The notes below the pieces were generated by a model that saw only the letters and a program-made list of their open reading frames with translations, had not been told where the DNA came from and did not search any database. Of a stretch of 64,000 nt of DNA, positions 42,680 to 51,590 are shown piece by piece (the stretch's first letter is position 1; every line of letters starts with the position of its first letter). A program made the translations under genes and the position numbers. This stretch comes from a virus, in IMG/VR virus record IMGVR_UViG_3300024226_000001, positions 96,907 to 160,906 of that record; one strand, given 5' to 3'.

Positions 42680-45346
42680 ATGGCACTAAGTCCTCAATTA
42701 TTACAATTCAAGAGTTCAGGCGTTTACAGATTGGAATTTGATAAATCTCAAACTGCTAATATTGACGTTTCTACTCTTAGGCTGGTTGTTGGTCACTCAA
42801 GAAAGGGACCTTATAATACACCAGTATTAATCGAAAACGTTGAAGCATTCATTCAAGTATATGGAAACATTGACAAATCGTTAGAGAAAAAAGGAATGTT
42901 CTTCCACAGATCAGCTAAAGCTGCTCTTTCAAGAGGACCTATCCTAGCTCTTAACCTTGCTCAATTTGGAGTAAATGATTTAGCTTCAGCTGCACAAATT
43001 TCAACAAACGGATCATATGAATCTGATCCAGTATCGAATAGATATTCAGCGCCGCTTCCAACGGATGTAGCATTTGAAGTAGGTGATCCTATTCCAGATA
43101 CAGGATCTGTTCCAGTTGCAACTGCTATTACAGACGCTGCAGCAGCTACACTTTCAGTAGACGGTTTAACTTTAACACTAGCAGGTGTAGATTTAACATC
43201 TAGCCTAGCAGGTACTTTCTATTTACTTTCAGATGCAGGTAATGAACCTCATATTGCAGCAACAGCTGCGTTTGATGGTACAGATACTGTAATTACAGCT
43301 TTAGCTGCTATCAATACAGCTCACGGTGGTGGTTCAACAAGTTTTGATATTTATGACAGTGCAGCGACTATTGCTCCCGATCAGTATACTCTAGCACAAG
43401 TTGAAGCTGATACGTTTTATACTTATCCTTCACTAGGTCATCAGACTGGAGACTATACTTATTCAAGTTTCTTTGACACTGATAAATTTATGATTCCTTC
43501 TGATGAGAAATTATTACAAACATTAGGTGAAGATGCTAACCAAGTTTTAAACTTTGTTAATATTAAACAAACACCAATCACAGTTTTCACAAGAAAAGCG
43601 CAAGATACGGCTGGATTTGATGTTACTGCAAGAGAATGGTATGGAGAAGGAAATGTTCCAGCATATTTAAATGACAAAGATTTAATGTCAGATTATATGA
43701 TTGATGTATTTGTATTCAAAGGTCAATTTGATGCTGCAGCAATGGACACCGATCCAGTTTATGGATTTTACTTCGACAGTAAAGGTTTAAGAAAAGAGCT
43801 AATAGAACAATTTGCAAATTTAAGACAAGTTGAAATGATAGGTTCTTATTCTGGTTCAATGCTTCCAGGTTTTAAAGACTTAGAAGGAAGAAACGTATAT
43901 ATCGAAACAATGATTAACGCTGAAGCAAGAAGAACAGGTTTATTCTGTGCAATTGCTGAAGATTTAGTAACTGATGAATCTGGAGATACTCCAATTGATT
44001 TAGTTGGTCACACATTTGACGAAGACGGATCAGATCAAGTAGTATTATCTTACGATGTTGAAATGAGATCAATAGCATTACCTAACGCTGATGTATATGC
44101 CGCGGAAGGAGAAGATGCAAAATTTACTTTTAACGATCCTAATCATCCAAAGCCAGAAATTACAAAAGGAAACTATATTAGAGTAGGTGAAAGATTAGCT
44201 TTAGTTAAACAAGTATCAGTTGAAAAAACAGATTTAGTAACTATATGGACTGTTAAATTATCAGAAGCAGCTCCTTTAGTAGCTCCTTCAGTTTATGTTG
44301 AATCTTTAGAAGATGCAGCTGAGTCATATACTCCATTTGTATTAAATGGTGCTCAAATTGAAGCAGAAACTATTTTCTCATGTTTAGAAGCTATTAAAGT
44401 AGGAACAGGATTAGCAACTGGTTTAGTAGATAAAGATGCAATCGAATTTAGATATATTGTTGATACATTTGGTTCTTTTGATAATCAATTAAGAGATAAA
44501 ATCCAATTATCTCAATTAGCAAAAGAAAGACAAAATGCATCAGCTATATTAAATGCACCAATGGTAAAAGATTTTAAAGCATCTACGGATCCTTCATTTA
44601 TCAATGCATTTAGCCAGTCATTCCAAACTTCATACATTCCAGAAGGAGGTAACTTAGATTTAAATCCAACATCCTTATACACATTACCAAGTATCGCAGA
44701 TGGTGCAAATTACGCATTCTACTACGGTCCTGGTCTTATTGTAAGAGAAAATGGAAAAGACATCATGGTTCCACCAGCTGCGTATGTATCTAATAACTAT
44801 ATTGATAAATACACAGATGCTTTACCATGGTCAATTGTTGCTGGTCCTAGAAGAGGAGTTGTTGCTGGCCCTAATGTTGTAGGTGCTGAATACTCTTTTG
44901 ACAAAGCAGACAGAGACATTTTAGAGCCATTTGGTTATAATCCAATTGTATTCCAAAGAGGAGTTGGTTTAACTATCTTAGGAAATAAAACTGCACAGCA
45001 GTCTATTAAATCATCACTATCTTCAGCTCACGTTAGAGAAGTGTTAATTTACATTCAAGATGCAATGGCAGATATCCTTAAAGATTACGTATTCGAATTT
45101 AACAATGCACAAACTAGATTAGAAATCAAAACTCTAGCAGATTCATTAATGGAATCAGTTAGACAAGATGGTGGTGTATACGATTTCAAAAACGTAATGG
45201 ATCAATCAAATAACACAGGTGAGGTAATTGACAACAACATAGGTATCATAGATACATTTGTTGAGCCAGTTAAAGGTTTAGAAATAGTTGTGCATAGAAC
45301 AACAATTTTAAATACTGGTGAAATTTCAACCGGAAACTTTAGTTAA
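42680..45346 (+). CDS. 18: tail sheath protein (gp18)
   Basis: 888 residues (T4 gp18 659). N-terminal LRLVVGHSRKGPYNTPVLIE and the C-terminal PWSIVAGPRRGVVAGPNVVG, QSIKSSLSSAHVREVLIYIQ and FEFNNAQTRLEIKTLADSLM are typical of contractile sheath proteins. The extra length sits in variable surface domains, including an Ala/Thr-rich beta region at about 140-240. Sheath rings contract to drive the tube into the cell. Followed by its own late box and the tube gene, as in T4. Confidence 0.92.
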   Translation: MALSPQLLQFKSSGVYRLEFDKSQTANIDVSTLRLVVGHSRKGPYNTPVLIENVEAFIQVYGNIDKSLEKKGMFFHRSAKAALSRGPILALNLAQFGVNDLASAAQISTNGSYESDPVSNRYSAPLPTDVAFEVGDPIPDTGSVPVATAITDAAAATLSVDGLTLTLAGVDLTSSLAGTFYLLSDAGNEPHIAATAAFDGTDTVITALAAINTAHGGGSTSFDIYDSAATIAPDQYTLAQVEADTFYTYPSLGHQTGDYTYSSFFDTDKFMIPSDEKLLQTLGEDANQVLNFVNIKQTPITVFTRKAQDTAGFDVTAREWYGEGNVPAYLNDKDLMSDYMIDVFVFKGQFDAAAMDTDPVYGFYFDSKGLRKELIEQFANLRQVEMIGSYSGSMLPGFKDLEGRNVYIETMINAEARRTGLFCAIAEDLVTDESGDTPIDLVGHTFDEDGSDQVVLSYDVEMRSIALPNADVYAAEGEDAKFTFNDPNHPKPEITKGNYIRVGERLALVKQVSVEKTDLVTIWTVKLSEAAPLVAPSVYVESLEDAAESYTPFVLNGAQIEAETIFSCLEAIKVGTGLATGLVDKDAIEFRYIVDTFGSFDNQLRDKIQLSQLAKERQNASAILNAPMVKDFKASTDPSFINAFSQSFQTSYIPEGGNLDLNPTSLYTLPSIADGANYAFYYGPGLIVRENGKDIMVPPAAYVSNNYIDKYTDALPWSIVAGPRRGVVAGPNVVGAEYSFDKADRDILEPFGYNPIVFQRGVGLTILGNKTAQQSIKSSLSSAHVREVLIYIQDAMADILKDYVFEFNNAQTRLEIKTLADSLMESVRQDGGVYDFKNVMDQSNNTGEVIDNNIGIIDTFVEPVKGLEIVVHRTTILNTGEISTGNFS

Positions 45347-45348
45347 GA

Positions 45349-45358
45349 AGATATATAA
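45349..45358 (+). promoter_or_regulatory. late-type promoter box of the tube gene
   Basis: AGATATATAATA, about 24 bp before the tube ATG. Confidence 0.55.
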
Positions 45359-45382
45359 TAAAAAATAAAACAATAAAGACTT

Positions 45383-45937
45383 ATGGCTTTACCACACTAT
45401 TCACAAGATCAAACTAGTAAGGCGGGTAGACAATTCGAACCAGTACAAGGAAACTTATTTGAGGTAACTATTTTACCTCCAGCTGGCGTTTCTGATGCTC
45501 CACTATTACTACAACACGTTAACACTATTGGCGGGTTGGAATTATACAAAGATGCAGGTACCGTCGAACAGAAATACAAGTTCTCAAAAAGATCTTATGC
45601 TGGTATGCCAGATGATACTTCACTTACAGTGGCTATCAATTTCTCTTTGAACTTAAACGACGCTAACCAAGCTTATTTATATAAAACAATGAGACAATGG
45701 TATAACTTAGCTTACAATCCACAAACTGGAGAAATGGGCTTAAAGAAAGACTATACTGGAACAATAGTAATCGTTCAATTTAACAGAGCTGGAGATATTT
45801 TCAGAACTGTAACATTAGAAGATTGCTGGATTTCTTCTGGACTTCCATTCACTAACGACTTAAGTTATGAATCTCCAGAAGCTGCTGCTTTAGACGTATC
45901 ATGGAGATGTGATACCTTTAAAGAAGTATTAGCTTAA
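45383..45937 (+). CDS. 19: tail tube protein (gp19)
   Basis: 184 residues (T4 gp19 163). It has the tube fold pattern: FEVTILPPAGVSDAPLLLQH, a KYKFSKRSYAGMPDDTSLTV hairpin, NQAYLYKTMRQWYNLAYNPQ, DYTGTIVIVQFNRAGDIFRT and ALDVSWRCD at the end. Hexamers stack to form the inner tube beneath the gp18 sheath. A strong terminator follows, separating it from the tail chaperone genes. Confidence 0.93.
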   Translation: MALPHYSQDQTSKAGRQFEPVQGNLFEVTILPPAGVSDAPLLLQHVNTIGGLELYKDAGTVEQKYKFSKRSYAGMPDDTSLTVAINFSLNLNDANQAYLYKTMRQWYNLAYNPQTGEMGLKKDYTGTIVIVQFNRAGDIFRTVTLEDCWISSGLPFTNDLSYESPEAAALDVSWRCDTFKEVLA

Positions 45938-45948
45938 TTTATTAAAAG

Positions 45949-45980
45949 TAGGACGGCTTTAATTAGTTCGTCCTATTTTT
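45949..45980 (+). terminator. rho-independent terminator after the tube gene
   Basis: TAGGACG/CGTCCTA stem with a 13-nt loop, followed by TTTTT. Confidence 0.85.
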
Positions 45981-46014
45981 ATGAAACTAAAATATAATAT
46001 AATGATATAATAAT

Positions 46015-46233
46015 ATGTCCAGTAAACTAACGAAGAAATTACAGGTATTACTCTCTGAAGAAGAAGTGTTTATCATAAACAGGATTATACTAAACGAGGC
46101 GATTGAAAATGGAGAGAGACCGGTTTCAGTTTCGGCGTTTATCAGAGACTTAATAAGACAAGAAATAGATAAAAAAAGCGATCTTCAAAAGAGTTGGGAT
46201 CGAAATAGAATTAAACAACTCAAATCTAAATAA
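46015..46233 (+). CDS. ribbon-helix-helix DNA-binding protein
   Basis: 72 residues. The pattern KKLQVLLSEEEVFIINRIIL then VSVSAFIRDLIRQEI is a MetJ/Arc-type ribbon-helix-helix: an N-terminal beta strand and two helices, with a basic tail (WDRNRIKQLKSK). Such proteins bind operators as dimers. It lies between the tube terminator and the tail-chaperone gene (6-bp gap), so it may regulate late tail genes or serve as an early regulator. Its target is unknown. Confidence 0.7.
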   Translation: MSSKLTKKLQVLLSEEEVFIINRIILNEAIENGERPVSVSAFIRDLIRQEIDKKSDLQKSWDRNRIKQLKSK

Positions 46234-46239
46234 TAAAAC

Positions 46240-47211
46240 ATGAGCAAAGACAAAAACAAAAAAGAAGAAGAAATCAATTTAGACGATCAATACAAAGCTA
46301 TTGTTGAAGCTAATGAGAACGAATCTTCAGTAGAATCAGAAGAGCCTAAGAATTTAGGTAAAGTTGATATGTCTAGATTTCAACCAGCTGAAGCAAAGGA
46401 AGCTGATTTTCATTTAGGATATCATTCAGTTAAAATAGATTCACTACCGTCAGGTGGAATGTTCTATACTCCAGATACTGAAATTTCTATTAGATCTGCA
46501 AAGGTTGCAGAGATTAGACATTTCTCTACCATGGACGAAACCAACATTCTAGATGTAGATGAAAAATTAAATGCTATAGTAGAGTCATGTCTTAGAATAA
46601 CTTCTAAGAAAAAAAGACTTTCATATAAGGATATTTTAGAAGAAGATAGATTTTGGTTAATTTTAGCAATCAGAGATTTAACTTTCCCTGAGCCTGAAAA
46701 TGCATTAACTGTTAAGTATCAAGATAAGAGAGGTGTTTCTCACGATGCATCAATTGATAAGAAATATTTTCAATACTTTTCTATTCCAGAAGAATTAGAT
46801 AAATATTACGATCAAGATAAAAGAACCTTTATTATTGAGACAAAATCATTTGGTAACATTGAAATGAGACCTCCTACAATTGGTCTAATGCAAAAGGTTA
46901 CTAAGTATATTAAAGAAAAGCAAGAAAAGGGATTACAGGCTGATCAGTCTTTAATTCAATTAATTCCATATCTATATACAGATTGGAGAGGCTTTGATGA
47001 TAAATCAATCTTTAATTTTGAAGTAGAATTAAACGGATGGAACAATAGAAAATATGCTTTAGTATATAAACTCGCTGAAAAAATGAAAGTCGGAATTCAA
47101 CCTGAGATGTTGGTAACGCATGAGGATGACGAGGTCCTCGTTCCGATTGGGTTTCGTGACGGAATCAAATCTATTTTCCTTGTTCAGGATATCGCTGGAG
47201 AACTTCTTTAA
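46240..47211 (+). CDS. 26: tail assembly chaperone / baseplate hub protein (gp26-like)
   Basis: 323 residues (T4 gp26 208). LPSGGMFYTPDTEISIRSAK then VAEIRHFSTMDETNIL, with KDILEEDRFWLILAIRDLTF, matches the T4 gp26 baseplate family and the general pattern of phage tail assembly chaperones. The first ~60 residues are an acidic extension. It terminates at CTT CTT TAA; the CTT-TAA site could permit a +1 shift into the overlapping gp51-like frame, giving a fusion of about 395 residues. Lambda G/GT and many tail operons use such frameshifts upstream of the tape measure gene. Confidence 0.75.
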   Translation: MSKDKNKKEEEINLDDQYKAIVEANENESSVESEEPKNLGKVDMSRFQPAEAKEADFHLGYHSVKIDSLPSGGMFYTPDTEISIRSAKVAEIRHFSTMDETNILDVDEKLNAIVESCLRITSKKKRLSYKDILEEDRFWLILAIRDLTFPEPENALTVKYQDKRGVSHDASIDKKYFQYFSIPEELDKYYDQDKRTFIIETKSFGNIEMRPPTIGLMQKVTKYIKEKQEKGLQADQSLIQLIPYLYTDWRGFDDKSIFNFEVELNGWNNRKYALVYKLAEKMKVGIQPEMLVTHEDDEVLVPIGFRDGIKSIFLVQDIAGELL

Positions 47212-47428
47212 AACTAAGTTCTACCTTTATAAGCATCTTTCAATACAACCCTCTGAACTTGAAAACATGGAATATTATGAATTCCATTATATTGTCAAGG
47301 AGTTAATTGAAATGATTAAAGCTGAAAACGAAGCGAACAAAGGGCAAAATGATCAAACTAACGAGATGATGGGAAGTATGAAAATGCCTTCTTTCAAAAT
47401 GCCAAGTTTCAACATGCCTAAAATGTAA
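47120..47428 (+). CDS. 51: gp51-like tail chaperone domain, probably expressed by +1 frameshift
   Basis: The open frame overlaps gp26 by 92 bp in the +1 frame. The first ~30 residues after the ATG at 47120 are gp26 codons read out of frame and do not look like real protein; from 47198 on (ENFFKTKFYLYKHLSIQPSE, MEYYEFHYIVKELIEMIKAE) it resembles the C-terminal partner of tail chaperones (T4 gp51 / lambda T domain). The likeliest product is a gp26-gp51 fusion made at CTT-TAA (47206-47211). Reinitiation at Met 47268 is an alternative. The C-terminus has three MPSF/MPKM repeats. Confidence 0.65.
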   Translation: MRMTRSSFRLGFVTESNLFSLFRISLENFFKTKFYLYKHLSIQPSELENMEYYEFHYIVKELIEMIKAENEANKGQNDQTNEMMGSMKMPSFKMPSFNMPKM

Positions 47429-47434
47429 TAGAAA

Positions 47435-47466
47435 AAGGAGGTCCTAGATTGGACCTCCTTTTATTT
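47435..47466 (+). terminator. rho-independent terminator after the tail chaperones
   Basis: A 10-bp AAGGAGGTCC/GGACCTCCTT stem with a TAGATT loop and a T-rich tail; the tail runs into the late box of the next gene. Confidence 0.92.
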
Positions 47467-47476
47467 AGATATATAC
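47467..47476 (+). promoter_or_regulatory. late-type promoter box
   Basis: AGATATATACTAAAAG directly behind the terminator, about 25 bp before the ATG at 47501. Confidence 0.5.
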
Positions 47477-47500
47477 TAAAAGAAAATAACATATATTGCG

Positions 47501-47947
47501 ATGAAAAAAGTAAAATCATATAATAATTTCGTAAACGAATCTTTAATTACTGAAATTATAGATCCTATCACCTTAACATTTGCTATAGCAGGAATAGGTA
47601 TAGCGTTTGGACCTGAAATCATGAAAGCATATAGATCGAGAAAAATATCTAATGCAGATCTTAAAGATCTTACGAAGATGTTATCTAAGGCTAAAGCTAA
47701 GGCAAAGAAATATGAAAGACAAGGTCTAGATCATGATTCTGCAGAAGCACAGTCTGAAGTAGATCATATTGAAGCAAGAATAGATGATCTTCGAGGTGAA
47801 ATGAGTAACCATGATGAAATTATTAAAGATTTTGAAAAGGATAAAAAGACACATAAGGAACTAGAACAGGAACTTAAAGATGTTGATCCTGAAGTTTTAA
47901 GAAAGGCATTAAGAGATGCAAAGAAAGAAGCTTCTAAATTAAAATAA
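47501..47947 (+). CDS. putative internal head protein with targeting peptide and hydrophobic helix
   Basis: 148 residues. The N-terminus MKKVKSYNNFVNE|SLITE is capsid-targeting-like with a V-x-E cut site and a second possible site (LITE). A hydrophobic helix (about 22-39, PITLTFAIAGIGIAFGPEI) is followed by a Lys/Glu coiled coil to the end. The plan matches the larger protein at 32809. It lies between tail chaperones and the tape measure gene, 18 bp ahead of the latter. Possibly packaged and membrane-active on ejection; not shown. Confidence 0.6.
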   Translation: MKKVKSYNNFVNESLITEIIDPITLTFAIAGIGIAFGPEIMKAYRSRKISNADLKDLTKMLSKAKAKAKKYERQGLDHDSAEAQSEVDHIEARIDDLRGEMSNHDEIIKDFEKDKKTHKELEQELKDVDPEVLRKALRDAKKEASKLK

Positions 47948-47964
47948 AAGCCCGCAATACCTAA

Positions 47965-50900
47965 ATGGCAAACACCAACTCCGAAAAGGCGTTAATGGGA
48001 TTCGCAATGAGTTCCAACTCGCTTCTGCAGAAAATAGAGGCTATAGAGAATCAAACCAGAGATACTTTATTTAGAATAGAGAGTATCATGGTTACGAGTT
48101 TCTCTGTTACACAGGGTATTGCCGCAAGTCTTACTGAAAACAACAAAATACTTAAAGAAATAAAGGAAATCATTTCCAGAAAAAGCGAGGCTGAAAAGGC
48201 TCAATTTGGAGGTGGTGGAGGAATAAGTAAACTTCTAGGACTAGGAGGGTTTATCGCACTTACAGGAATAGGAATGTTCGGTCTAGCGATGGCATTTCAA
48301 GAAGCAGGTAAGGTAAGTCCTACGGCTATAGTTTCGGGTGTTGCTTTATTCGCAGCAATGTTCCCTATTGCAAAAATCCTAGGAGCTATAATGGCAGATC
48401 CTAGTAGTGGTGGAGTTTTTGGTCAAATCAAGGTAATGAAAAAACTAGTTTTAACAATGGGTATGTCTATGTTAATGTTAGTTGCTATGTCATTGGCATT
48501 AAACTCAATGGCACCTGTAAGTGGTGATAAATTAGTGGCCGCTCTGGCAATCGGTGCAGTTATCTATATAATGGGTCAAACTTTCGTTCAATTAATTAAG
48601 GCATGGGAATTTTCAGGTATTATGAATTTTATGCTTAATAAGAATAACACCGATGATATTATGAGGGCCATGTTCCTTATGACTATTCAAATGGTTGTTT
48701 TAGCAGCTGCAATGAATTTAATGCCATCTGTTAAAATGGATGATGCATTTAATTTTGTAATAATATCAGCAGCAATGATACCTCTTGCAGTTGCCCTAGT
48801 TGCAATGAGATTTGCACTTCCAGCTATTGAAAAGATAAAGGTAGGCACTATTGCTAAAGCAGGTTTAGCGGTTGCAATGCTAGGATTAGCTCTAGTTCCT
48901 GTTGCGATGGCAGCGAGGCTAGTTGGTAAGGTAGGAATATCGGAACAGGAAATTTCTAGATTAGTAAGTATTACAATGGCACTTGCACCTTTAATAGCTG
49001 TAATAGGAGTTATCACTGCAATTATTAATTTTGCAAAAGAAGGTAGAGTTAATAAATCTGCAAGTGGAGGTAATTCTCTACTTAAACAAGATAATTCTAG
49101 AAAGAGAAATCAGAAAATGAATTTAAAAGGAATTGCAATATTTGGTCTACAAGCCGTTGTTATTCTCGGAGTATTAGCCCTTACTGCAGTTGCCTTCAAA
49201 TTTGGAGCGCCAATGATAGCAGCGGGTGCACAAGCCGCTAGGCAAATTGACATGATAGGTGTAATGAAATTAATGTTTACATTAGGAGGATTATTATTAA
49301 TAGGAGGTCTTGTAATAGGGATGACAATTAAAATGATGAAGGGTAAGCAAAAATCACAAAAAACTGGACTTATACCAGGAATGGGATCTAGTTCAGAAAA
49401 ACCAGGAGCATTATCAAAGCAAGATTTAATAGCATCCATGGTAATATTACCAATTATAGTATTATCAATGGCAGCAGCAGTTATGGCATTTAAATTAATG
49501 CCATCTATTCCTAAAATAGAAGATGGATTCTTATCGTTTGTATTTATTACAGGTATTGCAATATTTATATACGGATTTGCAATGGCAAAGGTGTTTAGCG
49601 CATTAGCAGGTAAGTCTAAAGGTCCAGGTGCAGGAATGTTTGGTTTTGGAGGTTCATCTAAAAGAGGAAAATTAGGTATTAAAGATATATTACTAGCGGC
49701 ACTTATGGTTCCTATAGTAGCATTAGCTATTGTCGGAGCAGCTTATGTATTTCAAATGATGCCAGCTACTTCTGCGGAGATGGCACCTGATTTGATGTGG
49801 GCTTTAAAATCATCAATCGCATTAATGATATTTGGTGGAGCGATGATAATAATTGGAAAGCTTGCTAAGAATATGGATTTTAAAGCAGCAGCTAAAGCAA
49901 TGTTAGTAGTTGCTCTTGCAGCACTAACTATATTATTGGTTGCATTTGCATTTAGTCTCGCTGGAGACATATCTTACGGAGAAGCGCCACCACTTCCATG
50001 GTCAGTTGGTGTAGGAATAGCTCTATTTATATTAGGTGGTGTAATTTTAGCCCTTGGTGCAATTGCGACAGTAGTAACTCCTGTAGGGATATTATTAGGT
50101 GCTCTTACCGTATTAGTAGGTGCAGCTGTATTGTATGCTGTTGCATGGATATTTACACAAATTGGTAAAATTGACGGTCTTAAAGAAGCTGCTCAAACAA
50201 TAACCGATGTTTTATTTATGCCATTTAATGCAATGGTAGATTTATTTAAAAGATTTAAAGATGAGATAGGAATAGAAAACATGGGAGGACTTGCAGCTGG
50301 TATAGGCCAAATAGCACTTGCATGGATAGGTCTTTCTATGGCACTTGCTGGTTCTGCAGCATCTGGATTATTTTCTAAGCTAGCAGGAGTTGGAGGAGCA
50401 ATATTAGATGGTATAACATCCTTTCTAGGAGGAGATGTAGAAATGACACCATCTCAATTATTAAAATATTTAGTTAGAAATGCTGAAAAATTAGTAGTTA
50501 CTGGAAATGCAATACAAATGGTATCAAAGGCATACACTAATGTAGCGGGTATGAGTGAGGCATTTATTGCTGGAATAGCTCCATTTGGAGAATTCGTAAA
50601 CAGGTTGGGAAGTTATACCGGTACTCTTGCTAGCGAAAATATGAAAGGTCTTTCTAAAGCTTATGGACAATATGCTAAAGCTAACAATTCCTTAGACGTA
50701 ACTAAAGTTGAAGCAACTACAAAGATGTTTAACGCACTTGCAGATCTTGCTAAAAATAATGGTGAAAATGCAATGAAAGTTCTTGCTGATCAATTATTAA
50801 ACGCAGTAGCACAATTATCGGATGCTGTTGCAGATCTAGATAGAGCAGTTGCTAAGCAAGGTAAATCTACTGGCGGATTTGGAGATGCAGTTTCTGGAGC

Positions 50901-51057
50901 TATTGATAAATTTAAAGAAGTAGTTACTGGAAATACCAAAAAGGTAGAAGCAATGACTCCAAAGGCCGGAAGCAATGCAGATATCATAGAAGCGATTCAA
51001 GATTTAGAAGATACATTAGTGGCTTCAGGAATCAAGATCAAGCAATCTGCATATTAA
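47965..51057 (+). CDS. tape measure protein (gp29 position)
   Basis: 1030 residues. An N-terminal coiled coil (LLQKIEAIENQTRDTLFRIE) is followed by many hydrophobic Ala/Gly/Met-rich segments (at least ten membrane-like helices between about 95 and 770) and a C-terminal helical domain, a plan common in tape measure proteins that set tail length and are ejected ahead of DNA. It follows the gp26/gp51 chaperone pair, the usual place. T4 gp29 (590) is shorter; a longer protein predicts a longer tail. No lytic enzyme domain is evident. Confidence 0.7.
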   Translation: MANTNSEKALMGFAMSSNSLLQKIEAIENQTRDTLFRIESIMVTSFSVTQGIAASLTENNKILKEIKEIISRKSEAEKAQFGGGGGISKLLGLGGFIALTGIGMFGLAMAFQEAGKVSPTAIVSGVALFAAMFPIAKILGAIMADPSSGGVFGQIKVMKKLVLTMGMSMLMLVAMSLALNSMAPVSGDKLVAALAIGAVIYIMGQTFVQLIKAWEFSGIMNFMLNKNNTDDIMRAMFLMTIQMVVLAAAMNLMPSVKMDDAFNFVIISAAMIPLAVALVAMRFALPAIEKIKVGTIAKAGLAVAMLGLALVPVAMAARLVGKVGISEQEISRLVSITMALAPLIAVIGVITAIINFAKEGRVNKSASGGNSLLKQDNSRKRNQKMNLKGIAIFGLQAVVILGVLALTAVAFKFGAPMIAAGAQAARQIDMIGVMKLMFTLGGLLLIGGLVIGMTIKMMKGKQKSQKTGLIPGMGSSSEKPGALSKQDLIASMVILPIIVLSMAAAVMAFKLMPSIPKIEDGFLSFVFITGIAIFIYGFAMAKVFSALAGKSKGPGAGMFGFGGSSKRGKLGIKDILLAALMVPIVALAIVGAAYVFQMMPATSAEMAPDLMWALKSSIALMIFGGAMIIIGKLAKNMDFKAAAKAMLVVALAALTILLVAFAFSLAGDISYGEAPPLPWSVGVGIALFILGGVILALGAIATVVTPVGILLGALTVLVGAAVLYAVAWIFTQIGKIDGLKEAAQTITDVLFMPFNAMVDLFKRFKDEIGIENMGGLAAGIGQIALAWIGLSMALAGSAASGLFSKLAGVGGAILDGITSFLGGDVEMTPSQLLKYLVRNAEKLVVTGNAIQMVSKAYTNVAGMSEAFIAGIAPFGEFVNRLGSYTGTLASENMKGLSKAYGQYAKANNSLDVTKVEATTKMFNALADLAKNNGENAMKVLADQLLNAVAQLSDAVADLDRAVAKQGKSTGGFGDAVSGAIDKFKEVVTGNTKKVEAMTPKAGSNADIIEAIQDLEDTLVASGIKIKQSAY

Positions 51058-51076
51058 CTGAAACAACCCCCTCTTA

Positions 51077-51090
51077 TTTAGTATAATTAA
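51077..51090 (+). promoter_or_regulatory. putative promoter box (AGTATAAT class)
   Basis: TTATTTAGTATAATTAATAG, about 40 bp upstream of the ATG at 51131. It opens the mostly early region that follows the tail genes. Confidence 0.45.
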
Positions 51091-51130
51091 TAGTTCTTTG
51101 ACAGCTATACTTAAAAATAAACACAAGTAT

Positions 51131-51460
51131 ATGGAAACAACTATTATTACATTCGGTCTGGGTGTGGTGCTAACTCTAATTATTTTAGGCGCAGTGTCAT
51201 TGTTCAGGTCAACTAAAAAAATCAGTGAATTAGATTCGTTGATTAATCACATCGAAAGCGATATTCAAAGTAGAATAGATTCAGTCGAAAACTATTTAGA
51301 TAATTGCATAGATGATCTAGATAGAAGATTAGATTCTAGAGTAGATAGAGCAATTTCTCAATTTGAGAAAGAAATAGAAGTAATGGATTTAAGATTAGAT
51401 AAAATTATTGATAGTTTTAATCTTCAAAAATCCAAAGAAAAGGAAAACATTCCTAATTAA
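51131..51460 (+). CDS. single-pass membrane protein with coiled coil
   Basis: 109 residues from ATG 51131 (METTIITFGLGVVLTLIILG...); an upstream in-frame ATG at 51098 is too close to the promoter box. One N-terminal transmembrane helix (about 4-25), then a long amphipathic coiled coil with repeating IDSVENYLDNCIDDLDRRLD-type heptads. It could be an i-spanin-like or superinfection-exclusion protein, but there is no partner gene or diagnostic motif. Confidence 0.55.
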   Translation: METTIITFGLGVVLTLIILGAVSLFRSTKKISELDSLINHIESDIQSRIDSVENYLDNCIDDLDRRLDSRVDRAISQFEKEIEVMDLRLDKIIDSFNLQKSKEKENIPN

Positions 51461-51500
51461 TTTAAATAAATAAACATTAACCCATAGTTGTTGAAGAATA

Positions 51501-51585
51501 GGAGAAGTGGCAGAGTGGTCGAATGCACTGGTCTTGAAAACCAGCGAACTTCACGGTTCCAGGGGTTCGAATCCCTTCTTCTCCG
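51501..51585 (+). tRNA. tRNA-Ser (anticodon TGA)
   Basis: Acceptor GGAGAAG/CTTCTCC with discriminator G, anticodon stem CTGGT/ACCAG around loop CTTGAAA (anticodon TGA), a long variable arm as required for Ser, and the T-loop GGTTCGAATCC. CCA is not encoded. It reads UCA/UCN codons that are frequent in this AT-rich genome. Confidence 0.95.
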
Positions 51586-51590
51586 CAATT

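Noticed and set aside
48687-49970. Several Ala/Ile-rich reverse frames inside the tape measure gene
   Set aside because: They mirror the hydrophobic Ala/Met-rich helices of the forward gene and have no start context.
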